Assembly: GCA_030035585.1 (NCBI GenBank)
Contig: CM057481.1
Location: 60,769,128-60,833,127, forward strand
DNA: 64,000 nt
Origin: Dugong dugon
Lineage: Eukaryota > Chordata > Mammalia > Sirenia > Dugongidae
Direction: 5' to 3'
A program made the translations under genes and the position numbers. The first letter of the stretch is position 1, and the number at the start of each line of letters is the position of its first letter. The notes beneath the pieces were generated by a model, which ran no database searches, was not told the DNA's origin, and saw nothing but the letters and a program-made list of their open reading frames with translations. Of the stretch, positions 1 through 10,240 are shown piece by piece.

Positions 1-74
1 GAAGTAGCTCGTGGGTTCCAACCACCAACTTTTGTTAGCAGCCTCGGGCTTAACCACTGCTCCACCAGGACTCC
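1..74 (-). mobile_element. AfroSINE-like SINE, 5' head only
   Basis: Read on the minus strand this begins GGAGTCCTGGTGGAGCAGTGG and continues through a tRNA-like B-box region before running off the window edge. It matches the heads of the other AfroSINE-like copies in this window (11,943; 50,047; 57,529; 59,176). The rest of the element lies outside the window. Confidence 0.8.
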
Positions 75-680
75 GATGATGCAGAAAGAAGGAAAATATG
101 CAGGAGCAAAATCCTACAATAGACAAGAGAAATGGGATCCACCAAGAGAGTGGCTGCCTTTCCATGGGAACCGGGCTGTTCATCCATGGGGACAGGATGA
201 AGGGGGCTCAGTGGAGACAGATGCAGGCAGGTTGGGAGACATGGCAGCAGGACCGTGTGCAGGTTATTCTCTAAGCACTTCTGTTTTCCTAGTGAGTAGG
301 AAAGAGTGTCCTCAGCTGACAGTAGGAAAAGGTGTGGCAGGATTGAGGAGAGATCAAAGGTGTAGAACATCATCCAGGAGAGTGGGAGGGAGGATGAATT
401 AAATGCATGTATTTCTTCCCACAGCAATGCAAGTCTACTGCAGACAGTGTTTTGTACATATATCTTTTAACTTAAAGTGTCTGTATCAATTATAGGGAGC
501 TGCTTCCCTCTAGGCCATGGCACCACGGCAACGCATTGTGTCAACACTATGGAATCTATTTAACCAGGCCTCTACACGTAGGCTGTTTCCAATGCTGGAA
601 TGCTTGCACTTAACACCGTTTCACACATTTTAGAGTGTTCTGAAGGACTAGGGCTTATAGACTTATTGGATCAAAGCACG
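75..680. other. Unassigned sequence, no gene
   Basis: No repeat family, splice-site-bounded exon or protein similarity is recognisable. Short open frames occur on both strands (for example 76-402 plus and 50-427 minus) but they show no domain and no codon structure. Confidence 0.5.
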
Positions 681-689
681 CATATATTA

Positions 690-1265
690 TTGATTTCAAC
701 AGATAAATGATCTGCCCACTTTAGAAGTTGTACCAATTTGTGCTGCCATCAACAATGTATGAGCCTGCCTGTCCCTATGCCTTCAACAACACGGTGTATT
801 TTTTCACTTTTTGATCTTTGTCAATCTGTTAGGTGAAAATGGTGTTTCATTGTAATTTTACTGCACATTTCTCTTATTATGAATGAGAATGAACATCTAT
901 TTATACATTTGCATTCCATTTATAGTTACTGTGAATTGTCTGTTTGTGCTTTTTGTCCATTCTTCTGTTGGGTTATAGATCTTTTTATTTATAGGATCTC
1001 TTTATATATTAAAGACATTGGCCTTTTGTCTGTGTTACTGGTTGCAAATATTTCATCCCAGTTTACCATTTGTATTGCTTTGTTTGTCATGCTTTTTTTT
1101 ACATGCAAAATATTTCCTTTTTATGTTGTTACTGGGTTTTTCTGTCCTTCCCACTTCAAATTTTTAAAAACACCTCTCCATGTAGTCTACATTTTTATGG
1201 TTTTATTTTTTGCATATAAATCATTTTACATTTAAATCTTTGATCTATCTGCTATTTATTCTGGG
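690..1265 (-). mobile_element. Ancient LINE-1 3' end, antisense
   Basis: The plus strand reads as the complement of an old mammalian L1 (L1M type) terminal region: phrases such as GAATGAGAATGAACATC, GTCCATTCTTCTGTTGGG and TCTTTATATATTAAAGACATT are characteristic of this class read antisense. The copy is diverged and has no L1 tail visible. An apparent 118-codon hydrophobic frame at 879-1,235 is a by-product of T-rich antisense L1 sequence. Confidence 0.7.
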
Positions 1266-1329
1266 GAAGGTTTGAAGAGGTGGAGGTGGGGGATGTACTT
1301 TTCTAGTGACTTGTCTCATTTATGAACAG

Positions 1330-1445
1330 TGGAAATCACGCAGGGACCTGGAGTCTAGTTCTGGATCTGCCACTGACTCGCTGTAGTGTGGGCAGTAACT
1401 CCACCTCTCTGGGTCCTCACTGTCTGATCTGTCAGTTAAGTCAGC
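1330..1445 (+). mobile_element. MIR SINE fragment
   Basis: Contains a MIR core-like run: 'ggacctggagtctagttc', 'ctgccactgactcgctg' and 'ctccacctctctgggtcctc'. It is strongly diverged, as expected for an ancient mammalian SINE. Confidence 0.65.
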
Positions 1446-1627
1446 TGAGACAGATGACTTCCCAGGCCCCAGTCAGTCAGTGCTTCTGTTGAGGTGGCCT
1501 CGTTCTTCTCTCTGGGTTCTTGGAGAGTTGGGTTACTCACCAAAGGTCTGTGTGTCATTACAAGGAAATACTATAGGGATTACAACTTTTCTTCCTTCAT
1601 TCATGCACTACATTTTTATCGAGTGAG

Positions 1628-1728
1628 TTCAGCTCGCTTACTTTGGACACGTCATCAGGAAAGACCAGACGCTAGAAAAGGACATCCTCTTTAGTAAAGC
1701 AGAGGGTCAGCAAAAATGAAAGAAACCC
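1628..1728 (+). mobile_element. RTE-clade LINE 3' fragment, left half
   Basis: Sequence 'cgcttactttggacacgtc', 'aggaaagaccagacgctag', 'aaaaggacatcct' and 'agagggtcagcaaaaatg' matches the C-terminal end of the RTE ORF seen at 35,800 and 38,446 in this window. It stops at 1,728 where L1-A begins and resumes at 10,241, so one RTE fragment has been split by the L1. Confidence 0.8.
1718..1728. repeat. Target-site duplication of L1-A, left copy
   Basis: GAAAGAAACCC here matches GAGAGAAACCC at 10,230-10,240 (10 of 11). Joining the sequence before the left copy to the sequence after the right copy restores a continuous RTE 3' end, supporting these as the true insertion boundaries. Confidence 0.8.
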
Positions 1729-1740
1729 GGAGGGAGGGGG

Positions 1741-1750
1741 CAAGATGGCG
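1741..1750 (+). promoter_or_regulatory. YY1-like box at the L1-A 5' end
   Basis: CAAGATGGCG, 12 bases from the element start. The same box occurs intact in L1-B (16,053-16,062) and with one change (CAACATGGCG) in L1-C (22,992-23,001). In human L1 such a site sets the transcription start; here the role is inferred. Confidence 0.65.
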
Positions 1751-1862
1751 CTCTAGGCAGAAGCACCACGCCGTCCCTCTACAGCAAAGATCCGAAAAAC
1801 TAACCCTAATAGAGAATCAACAATCCTGAAACCCTAGAACACCAAATGAAGAGATAAAGAAC

Positions 1863-2717
1863 TCAGCCAAACACCAAACAGAGTGAGAATACTAAAAGAG
1901 AACGGAGAGCGAGGAGAGACTCAGGCAGAGATTCCTTACCAGCTAATGCAGCGCGGATCCACCATCTTGGATTCCTATCGGAGACCAGCGGAGGGGAGAG
2001 CAGCCTTGCAGAGCATCTGGTCAGAGACAGAACGACCGGTAAACAGCGGTGCGCGCTCTCCCACCCCCACCCCCTCCGCCTCAGCTGGGGCTCCCCTGCT
2101 TTCCGTGGCCAGGGTCCCTGGGCTGGGGGGCGCCGGTGCTTGGATTCCGCACGCCCGGGCTGGTGGCTTTCTGGGAGCCGTTTGCTCGCAGCTAGCGAAT
2201 CTTTTTCTGCCGCCTCCCCCTCCTTTTGCCTGGGTGCCTGGTTCCAAGTGCCGTCTCTGCTCTCTCCTGCGGGGCTGTAGGGCTGCGTTCGGGCATGTGG
2301 CTGTTTCCAGGTCTGGGCTCCCGTGCTGGAGGGATCCCGGGGCCTTTGCTCGTTCGCCTCTCTGCTTTCTGTGGCCAGAATCCCTGGGCTGGGGGGGGGG
2401 GCCGGTGCTTGGATTCCGCGCGCCCGGGCTGGCGGCTTTCTGGAAGCCGTTTGCTGGCAGCTAGCGAACCTTTTTCTGCCGCCTCCCCCTCCTTTTGCCT
2501 GGGTGCCTGGTTCCGAGTGCCGTCTCTGCTCTCTTCTGCGGAGCTGTGGGGCTGCGTTCGGGCGTGTGGCTGTTTCCAGGTCTTGGCTACCACGCTGGTG
2601 GGATGCCGGGGCCTTTGTTCGTTGGCCCCTCTGCTTCCCGTGGCCACGGTCTCTTAACCCCGAGACTACTGGCTTCTTGGAATTCACGCCCCTGAGTGGG
2701 GGCTCTCTGGGTCCCAT
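1863..2717 (-). other. 284-codon antisense open frame in L1-A 5' UTR
   Basis: ATG at 2,715-2,717 on the minus strand opens a frame running across both GC-rich tandem units to 1,863. The predicted product is Arg/Pro/Ala/Glu-rich with no recognisable domain. Because the unit length is not a multiple of three, the same DNA unit is read in two different frames within the one protein. Position and strand recall the antisense ORF0 of primate L1, but no homology is claimed. High GC alone makes long open frames likely, so translation is doubtful. Confidence 0.3.
2096..2630 (+). repeat. Two tandem ~267-bp units in the L1-A 5' UTR
   Basis: Unit 1 starts at 2,096 (CTGCTTTCCGTGGCCAGGGT) and unit 2 at 2,362 (CTGCTTTCTGTGGCCAGAAT); a third start appears at 2,631 (CTGCTTCCCGTGGCCACGGT) but soon diverges. 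Unit lengths are 266 and 269. Shared landmarks include 'ggtgcttggattccgc', 'gctagcgaa', 'ctttttctgccgcctccccc' and 'gtggctgtttccaggtc'. This resembles the monomer organisation of rodent L1 promoters, arising independently. Confidence 0.85.
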
Positions 2718-3435
2718 TTGTAGGCACTGACTGCTGGTGTTGCCCTTTTATTTTTTTTTTCAATTTTATTTTTCTTCCTTTTTTGATTAGTTTTGTCATC
2801 TTTTACCTCTTTTTCCCTTATGTCTTTCTTCATTGCTTAATTTCTCATCTCTCTATCTCTTCCTTCTCTTTCTGATCCCTGAATACCAGGCGATGTATGC
2901 CTCTGTACCTTCTGGCCAGGCTGAGCTGTGAAAATTGAGACCGACTCCCCCAGACCTCATAGCTGCATCGGTGGGATCCCTGGGAACTTTGCAGTTCTTT
3001 AACTTTTCTGATTTTTATTTGGTCATTCTTTCCTTTTCTTTCTCTTCCCCCTTCTGGTTTCCTCCAACCCATAGTCTCTCATCTGTACATTCCAACGACA
3101 AGCTCCCCTAGCATTCTTTTATATTTGTATGCTTTTTGCTCCTCCTCCTCTCTCCTCTCTCCCATATCCAGCTTAGCTTCACACATAACCATCTTCCCGC
3201 TGCACCCTACCTACCTGCACCATGCACTAGACATCACACCACCAAGCGGTGCAGGCACGCCCTATTGGAACCTGCCCAGCACTGACTATCGACCATGCTG
3301 GTGGCTGCGGTGAGTGCCACAAGCAACCCGTCCCAGTGGCTCCTCCTCAGCTAGATCTGCCCAGCTGTACCACAAGGACGAAACAAAAAAAAAAAAAAAA
3401 ATCTACAATCAATAAACGAGAGAAATATCTACTGA

Positions 3436-4485
3436 ATGCCCCGAAAACAGCAAACAATATCAAAACATTTACAAAAACAAGACAAGATGGCTCCAATGGG
3501 CGTCCAAATTAAAACACCAGATAACTCTCCTGTGGAAGAAAATGCACTAGAAGTACCTGATACGGAACTCAGATCACTAATACTCAGAATTTTCCAAGAA
3601 CTGAGGCAAAAAGCTGACAAACATGAGGAAAAAATAGACAAATTTATGGAAAATACAGACAAAAAATTGGAAGAATTCAGGAAGATGATGCAGGAACAAA
3701 ATGCCAAAATAAATTCACAACTCGAAATTATACAAAAACAACAATTAGAAATCCAAAAGATAAACAACAAGATTTCAGAAATGGACGGTGTCATAGAAGG
3801 GCTGAGAAGTAGATTTGAAACCATGGAAGACAGGATCAGTGGAACTGAAGACAAACACTTGGATACAACTCTGTTTCAGGAAAACTCAGAAAAAAGAACA
3901 AAGAAAAATGAAGAGACCCTGAGAGTTATGTGGGACACAATGAAAAGCAAAAACTTACGAGTGATTGGCATACCAGAACAGGGGGAGAAAACAGAAAACA
4001 CAGAGAGGATCATTGACGAACTGCTGATAGAAAACTTTCCCAATATCATAAAAAATGAAAAGCTGGCCATCCAAGAAGCTCAACGAACCCCATATAGAAG
4101 AGACCCCAAAAGAAAATCACCAAGACATATCATATTCACACTCGCTAAAACTAAAGACAAACAAAGAATCCTGAGAGCAGCTTGTGAAAAACAAGAAGTC
4201 ACATACAGAGGAGAAACAATAAGACTAAGCTCAGATTATTCAGCAGAAACCATGCAGGCAAGAAGGCAATGGGATGACATATATAAAATCTTGAAAGAAA
4301 AAAATTCTCAGCCAAGAATAATATATCCTGCAAAACTCTCATTCAGATTTGATGGTGAAATTAGGTCCTTTCCAGATAAACAGAAACTAAAGGAATATGC
4401 AAAAGTAAAACCAAACTTACAAGAATTATTAAAGGGAGTTCTTCGATCTGAGGACAAACAGCTTCAGCCCTCAGGCAGGACCTAG
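3436..4485 (+). CDS. LINE-1 ORF1 protein, open reading frame intact
   Basis: 349 codons from ATG at 3,436 to TAG at 4,483-4,485, close to the roughly 340-residue mammalian ORF1p. ORF1p is a trimeric RNA-binding chaperone that packages L1 RNA in the cytoplasm. Visible parts: a basic N-terminus (MPRKQQTISKHLQKQDK), a long Glu/Lys/Gln-rich coiled-coil region at about residues 50-150, an RRM-like segment near 165-255 and a C-terminal domain containing the conserved stretch SAETMQARRQWDDIYKIL. The start aligns with the mutated ORF1 starts of L1-C (24,579) and L1-B (17,421). No internal stop or frameshift is seen, unlike those two copies or the ORF2 of the same element. Retained openness may simply reflect younger age. 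Transcription or translation cannot be judged here. Confidence 0.85.
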   Translation: MPRKQQTISKHLQKQDKMAPMGVQIKTPDNSPVEENALEVPDTELRSLILRIFQELRQKADKHEEKIDKFMENTDKKLEEFRKMMQEQNAKINSQLEIIQKQQLEIQKINNKISEMDGVIEGLRSRFETMEDRISGTEDKHLDTTLFQENSEKRTKKNEETLRVMWDTMKSKNLRVIGIPEQGEKTENTERIIDELLIENFPNIIKNEKLAIQEAQRTPYRRDPKRKSPRHIIFTLAKTKDKQRILRAACEKQEVTYRGETIRLSSDYSAETMQARRQWDDIYKILKEKNSQPRIIYPAKLSFRFDGEIRSFPDKQKLKEYAKVKPNLQELLKGVLRSEDKQLQPSGRT

Positions 4486-4916
4486 GACCTAGGACGCAGG
4501 TTCACATGAACCAGATACCATTCTAGGAACTGAACTACAGAGGACTTTCCAAAAACAAAAGATATACAACAGGGAATCAGAGAAATCAATCAAAGGATGA
4601 CAACAACATCAAAACAATGAAAGAGGGAACAAACGGCATAGGTATAGAACCTTCTAAAGGAGAGGAAGGCAAGGCGATACCAAGTAACGGTAGATGGCTT
4701 CAAAATTATAAAGATAAGGGTAAAATTCATGGTAACCACAAAAAAAGTTAACAAACCAACTCATAAAAATAAAGACGAAAAACATAAAGTCTCAACAAAA
4801 ACAAAACCTACAAAAACAAAAGAAATGAACACAAAATCCACAAACAAAAGTAACTCAGCACAAGAGAGTAAGAAGAACAAAGAAAACTTCAGCATCACAA
4901 AAAAAAGCACTACAAA
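4486..4916 (+). other. L1-A inter-ORF spacer with Lys-rich mini-ORF
   Basis: About 430 bp, very A-rich, much longer than the spacer of about 60 bp in human L1. A 63-codon frame (4,729-4,920; Lys/Thr/Asn-rich, no domain) ends in TGA that overlaps the ORF2 ATG as ATGA at 4,917-4,920. This could allow termination-reinitiation, but the mini-ORF is not preserved in L1-B, so coincidence is equally plausible. Confidence 0.45.
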
Positions 4917-7900
4917 ATGACAGCAACAAACTCACATCTATCAATAATTACACTGAACGTAAATGGACTCAATGCACCCATAAAGAGACGGAGAGTGGCA
5001 GAATGGATAAGAAAACAGGATCCATCAGTTTGCTGTCTACAAGAGACACACCTTAGAAACAAAGATGTGAATTTATTAAAAATCAAAGGTTGGAAAAAAA
5101 TATATCAAGCTAACAACTATCAAAAAAGAGCAGGAGTGGCAATTCTAATCTCAGATAAAATAGACTTTAAAACAAAATCTACCATAAAAGACAAAGAAGG
5201 ACACTATATAATGATTAAGAGGATGATCCATCATGAAGACATAACCATAATAAATATCTATGCACCCAATGACAGGGCTCCAAAATACATTAAAAAAATT
5301 CTAACAGCACTGAAAAGAGAAATTGACAGTTCCACAATAATAGTAGGAGACTTCAACACACCACTCTCAGTAAAGGACAGAACAACTAACAAGAAACTCA
5401 GCAAAGATACAGAAGACCTAAAGGACACAATCAGCCAACTGGACCTCATAGACATATATAGAACACTCCATCCAACCGCTGCAAAGTACACATTCTTTTC
5501 CAATGCACATGGAACGTTCTCCAGAATAGACCACATCTTAGGCCACAGAGCAATCCTCAACAAGATCCAAAATGCTGAGATAATTCACAGTATCTTCTCT
5601 GACCACAATGCCATCAAGGTAGAAATTAACACTAGAAAGAGCAAGGAAAAAAAATCAAACACATGGAAACTGAATAATAATCTGCTTACACATCAATGGG
5701 TAATAGAAGAAATCAGAGATGGAATTAAAAAATTCCTAGAATCAAATGAAAATGAAAACACATCATACCAAAACCTTTGGGACACAGCAAAGGCAGTCCT
5801 CAGAGGACAATTTATAGCAATAGATGCACATATCAAAAAAGAAGAAAGGGACAAAATCAAAACATTAACTACAGAACTCAAACAAATAGAAAGAGAACAA
5901 CAAAAAAAGCCTACAACCACCGGAAGAAAGGAAATAGTAAAGATCAGAGCAGAAATCAATGAAATAGAGAACAGAAAAACAATACAAAGAATCAACAAAA
6001 CCAAAAGTTGGTTCTTTGAAAGAATCAACAAAATCGACAAACCACTGGCCAGACTGACAAAAGAAAAACAGCAGAGGGCACAAATAACCCAAATAAGAAA
6101 TGAAATGGGGGACATTACAACAGACCCAACTGAAATAAAAAGGATTCTAACAGAATATTATGAAAAACTATATTCCAACAAATTTGAAAACCTAGAGGAA
6201 ATGGATAAATTTCTAGAAACATAAGGCCTACCCAAACTACAACAAAGTGATATTGAAAATCTGAACAGACCCATAACAAGAGAAGAGATTGAAAAGGTAA
6301 TAAAAAAAACTCCCAACCAAAAAAAGCCCTGGCCCAGATGGCTTCACTGGAGAATTCTACAAAACATTTACAGAAGAGCTTGTACCAGTTCTACTCAAGC
6401 TATTTCAGAGCATAGAAGAGGAAGCAACACTTCCAAATTCATTCTATGAAGCCAGCATAATGCTGATACGAAAACCAGGCAAAGACATCACAAAAAAAGA
6501 AAATTACAGACCAATATCTCTCATGAATATAGATGCAAAAATTCTGAACAAAATTCTAGCCAATAGAATTCAGTATCATATCAAAAAAATAATACACCAC
6601 GACCAAGTAGGATTCATACCAGGTATGCAAGGATGGTTTAACATTAGAAAATCCATCAACGTAATCCACCACATAAATAAAAGGAAAGAAAAGAATCACA
6701 TGATCATCTCAATTGACGCAGAAAAGGCATTTGACAAAGTCCAACACCCATTCCTGATAAAAGCTCTCAATAAAATAGGTATAGAAGGGAAATTTCTCAA
6801 CATAATAAAGGGCATCTATGCAAAACCAACAGCCAACATCATTCTTAATGGAGAGAGGCTGAAAACATTCCCCTTGAAAACAGGAACAAGACAAGGATGC
6901 CCTTTATAACCACTCCTATTTAACATTGTGCTGGAAGTTCTAGCTAGAACAGTAAGGCAAGAGAAAGAAATAAAGGGCATCCAAATTGGTAATGAAGAAG
7001 TTAAACTCTTCCTGTTTGCAGATGATATGATACTATACATAGAAAACCCTAAAGACTCCACGAGAAATTTACTGGAACTAATAGAAAGATTCAGCAGAGT
7101 AGCAGGATACAAGATAAACATTCAAAAATCAGTTGGATTCCTATACACCAGTAAAGAGAACGATGAAAAGGAGATCAGGAAATCAATACCATTTTCAATA
7201 GCCCCTAAAAAGATAAAATACTTAGGAATAAATCTGACCAGGAATATAAAAGACCTATACAAAGAAAACTACAAAACACTGCTGCATGAAATCCAAAGGG
7301 ATCTACATAAATGGAAAAACATACCATGCTCATGGATAGGCAGACTCAACATTGTGAAAATGGCAATTCTACCTAAAGCAATCTGCAAATACAATGCAAT
7401 CCCGATACAAATACCAACAACATTCTTCAAAGAGATGGAATAACTAATTATTAACTTTATATGGAAAGGGAAGAAACCCCGAATAAGTAAAGCACTACTG
7501 AAGAAGAAGAATAAAGTTGGAGGACTCACACTACCTGACTTGAGAACCTACTATACAGCTACAGTACTCAAAACAGCCTGGTACTGGTACAACAATAGAG
7601 ACATTGACCAATGGAACAGAATTGAGAACTCAGATGTAAATCCATCCACCTACGGTCACCTGATTTTTGACAAGGGCCCAAAATACATCAAATGGGGAAA
7701 AGACAGTCTTTTTAACAAATGGTGCCGGCAAAACTGGATATCCATTTGTAGAAAAATGAAACAGGACCCATACCTCACACCATATACAAAAACTACTTCA
7801 AAATGGATCAAAGACCTGAATATAAAGCCTCAAAGTATAAAATTCATAGAAGAACAAATAGGACCAACACTTCAGGCCTTAATACATGCCATTAACAGGA

Positions 7901-8774
7901 TACAAACCATAAACATCAACACAAAAAACCCAACAGATAAACTAGATAATTGGGATCTTCTAAAAATCAAACATCTATGCTCTTCAAAAGACTTCACCAA
8001 AAGAGTTAAAAGAGAACCTACAGACTGGGAAAAAATTTTTGGACAGTACAAGTCAGACAAAGGTCTAATCTCCATAATCTACAAGAAAATCCAACACCTC
8101 TACAACAAAATGACTACCAATCCTATCAAAAAATGGGCAAAGGAAATGAACAGACACTTCACCAAGGAAGACATTCAAATGGCCAACAGACACATGAGGA
8201 AATGCTTGCGATCACTAGCCATTAGAGAAATGCAAATTAAAACCACAATGAGATACCATCTCACCCCGGCATTACTGGCACGAATCAAAAATACTGGAAA
8301 TAACAAATGTTGGAGGGGCTGCGGGGAGATGGGAACTCTTATACACTGCTGGTGGGAATGCAAAATGATACAACTATTTTGGAAAATGATATGGCGTTTC
8401 CTCAGAAAGCTAGAAATAGACGTACCATTCGATCCAGCAATCCCACTCCTAGGAATATATCCTAGAGAAATAAGAGTCATCACTCGAATAGACATATGCA
8501 CACCTATGTTCATGGCAGCATTATTCACAATATCAAAACGATGGAAACAACCTCGATGTCCATCAACAGATGAATGGATACACAAACTATGGTACATACA
8601 CACAATGGAGTACTATGCAACGAGAAAGAACAACAATGAATCTGTGAAGCATCTCATAACATGGATGAAACTGGAGGACATTATCTGAGTGAAATAAGTC
8701 AATCACAAAAGGACAAATATTGTATGAGACCTCTATTGTAAAAACCCATGAAAAAATTCACATGCAAAATGTAA
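4917..8774 (+). pseudogene. LINE-1 ORF2 (endonuclease-reverse transcriptase), broken
   Basis: Encodes the L1 ORF2 polyprotein that nicks target DNA and copies L1 RNA in the nucleus. Starts at ATG 4,917 (MTATNSHLSIITLNVNGLNA). The N-terminal apurinic-type endonuclease (about residues 1-235) shows LNVNGLN, CLQETHL, GDFNTPLS and the SDHNA motif. The reverse transcriptase palm box FADD is intact at about 7,014-7,025. The C-terminal Cys region (CWRGC...HCWWEC, about 8,311-8,364) is present. Breaks: TAA at 6,222-6,224; a +1 shift in the A-run 6,302-6,325; TAA at 6,907-6,909; TAA at 7,441-7,443; and loss of one G near 8,683 that stops the frame at 8,688 instead of about 8,774. Not functional as read. 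Confidence 0.9.
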
Positions 8775-10229
8775 CAATCCTTGTTGGTTACCAGGGATGG
8801 GGGGGGGGGAATACTAAATAGGTAATAGGTAAGTGGTAACTTGGGTGAGAGGTGAGATAGTACATAGTACAGGGGAAACTAACACAACCTGCACAAGGAA
8901 AGGTCATGGAGGCCCTATAGACACATCCAAACCCCCCGAGGGACTGAGTTGTTGGACGGAGGGCTCTGGGGACCATGATCTCGGGGAACATCTAGCTCAA
9001 CTGGCATGACACTACTTATAAAGATAATGCTCTACATTCTACCTTGGTGAGTAGTGTCTGGGGTCTTAAAAGCCTATGAGCGGCCATCTAAGATACTCCA
9101 CTGATCTCATCCCTTCGGGAACAAGGGAGAATGAAGAGAACAGGATTCAACGAAAAGATTAGTCGAAATGACTAATTGTCCACAGCTACCAAGGCCTCCA
9201 CCGGACTGAGTCCAGTACAGCTGGATGGTGCCCGGCTACCACCAATGACTCCTCTGACCAGGATCACAACAGAGGGTTCTGGACAGAGCTGGAGAAGGAT
9301 GTAGAGCATAATTTTAACTCCCAAAAAAAAAAAAAAAAAAAAAGAAGAAGAAGACCAGATTTACTGGCCTAAAGAGTACTAGAGAAACCTCAAGAGTGTG
9401 GCCCCCAGACACCCTTTCAGCTCAGAGGTTCGATGTTAAGCCTGGGAATGGACAGCCCAGTAAAACTAAATGGGACTAACGAGGTACAGGAGTCCGGTGA
9501 CAAGGGCCAGAAGGCAGAGGGAGAGTAGGAAACTGATGATAAGGAACACAAATTGAATAAGGACACTGTCGATATATTGTGAGATTGTTGACCACTGCTA
9601 TAGGGCAACATTTGTAGTAACTATTAAATGGGAGGCTGTTTTGTCCTGTAAGCCTTCATCTTGGGCGAGAATGGCAGCACAATTGGAAGAGCATAGTCAA
9701 TATCACTTAAATGTGTAAGTAAAAAGTTTTGAAATGGTGTTTAAATAAAATAAAATAAAAAAAAAAAAAACAAATGAGACTAAAGAGGTACAATAGTCCA
9801 CTGACAAGGTCCAGAAGACAGAAGGGGACAAGGAAGTCCCCTGGTGATAGGGAACACAAGGTGGAGTAAGGATATTCTTGATGTGCTGTGAGATTGTTAA
9901 CCATTGTCATAGGGCAACGTGTAGTAACTGTTAAATGAAAAACTATTTTGTTCTGTAAGCCTTCATCTTAAGTGAGAATAACAGCACAGTTGGAAGAGCA
10001 TAGTCAATGTCACTGAACTGTGAATGTAGAAATTCTTGAAACAGTGTATCTTTGGCCATCTGTAATTTTCATCAAAAAAAAAAAAAAAAGGTTGAGAATT
10101 TAGAGGCTTAATACTTGTGGGGTTGTTAACCAATGTCATAGAACAACATGTGTACTACTATTTCATGAGAAACTATTTGCTCTATAAGCTTTCACCTGAA
10201 GTACAATAAAATATAAAAAAAAAAAAAGA
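8775..10229 (+). repeat. L1-A 3' UTR with three tail modules
   Basis: A tail module of roughly 100-300 bp recurs three times, each followed by an A-run: module copies near 9,580-9,660, 9,888-9,970 and 10,122-10,200, with A-runs near 9,756-9,769, 10,075-10,089 and 10,215-10,227. Shared words are 'ttgttaaccaatgtcatag', 'caacatgtg', 'aatgagaaactatttg' and 'ctgtaagccttcatc'. An additional A-run occurs at 9,326-9,344. Only the last A-run is followed by the target duplication. Confidence 0.8.
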
Positions 10230-10240
10230 GAGAGAAACCC
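10230..10240. repeat. Target-site duplication of L1-A, right copy
   Basis: GAGAGAAACCC, pairing with 1,718-1,728 and directly following the terminal A-run of L1-A. Confidence 0.8.

Larger units (their letters stand above)
1729..3435 (+). promoter_or_regulatory. L1-A 5' UTR with internal promoter
   Basis: About 1.7 kb, GC-rich in its first 1 kb and pyrimidine-rich towards ORF1. The opening 22 bases contain CAAGATGGCG, which resembles the YY1 site known to position transcription in human L1. The central part is a two-unit tandem repeat (2,096-2,630). L1-C has a homologous leader with only one comparable unit. Promoter role is by family analogy. Confidence 0.75.
1729..10229 (+). mobile_element. 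Full-length LINE-1 (L1-A)
   Basis: An L1 of about 8.5 kb with 5' UTR (1,729-3,435), ORF1 (3,436-4,485), a roughly 430-bp A-rich spacer, ORF2 (4,917 to about 8,774), a long 3' UTR and a terminal A-run ending near 10,227. The first bases carry the CAAGATGGCG box (1,741-1,750) typical of complete L1 5' ends. It sits in an RTE fragment with an 11-bp target duplication. ORF2 is disabled, so the copy is not autonomous now. It belongs to the same subfamily as L1-C (22,980-31,048): shared 5' UTR opening, ORF sequence and modular 3' UTR. Confidence 0.93.

Noticed and set aside
879-1235. 118-codon hydrophobic membrane-like protein
   Set aside because: It is antisense old L1 sequence rich in T; the hydrophobicity follows from TTT/ATT codons.
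3429-3854. 141-codon antisense ORF opposite L1 ORF1 (and similar ones opposite ORF2 in all three L1s)
   Set aside because: Shadow of A-rich coding sequence: few stops arise on the T-rich complement. Serine/leucine/phenylalanine composition fits this.
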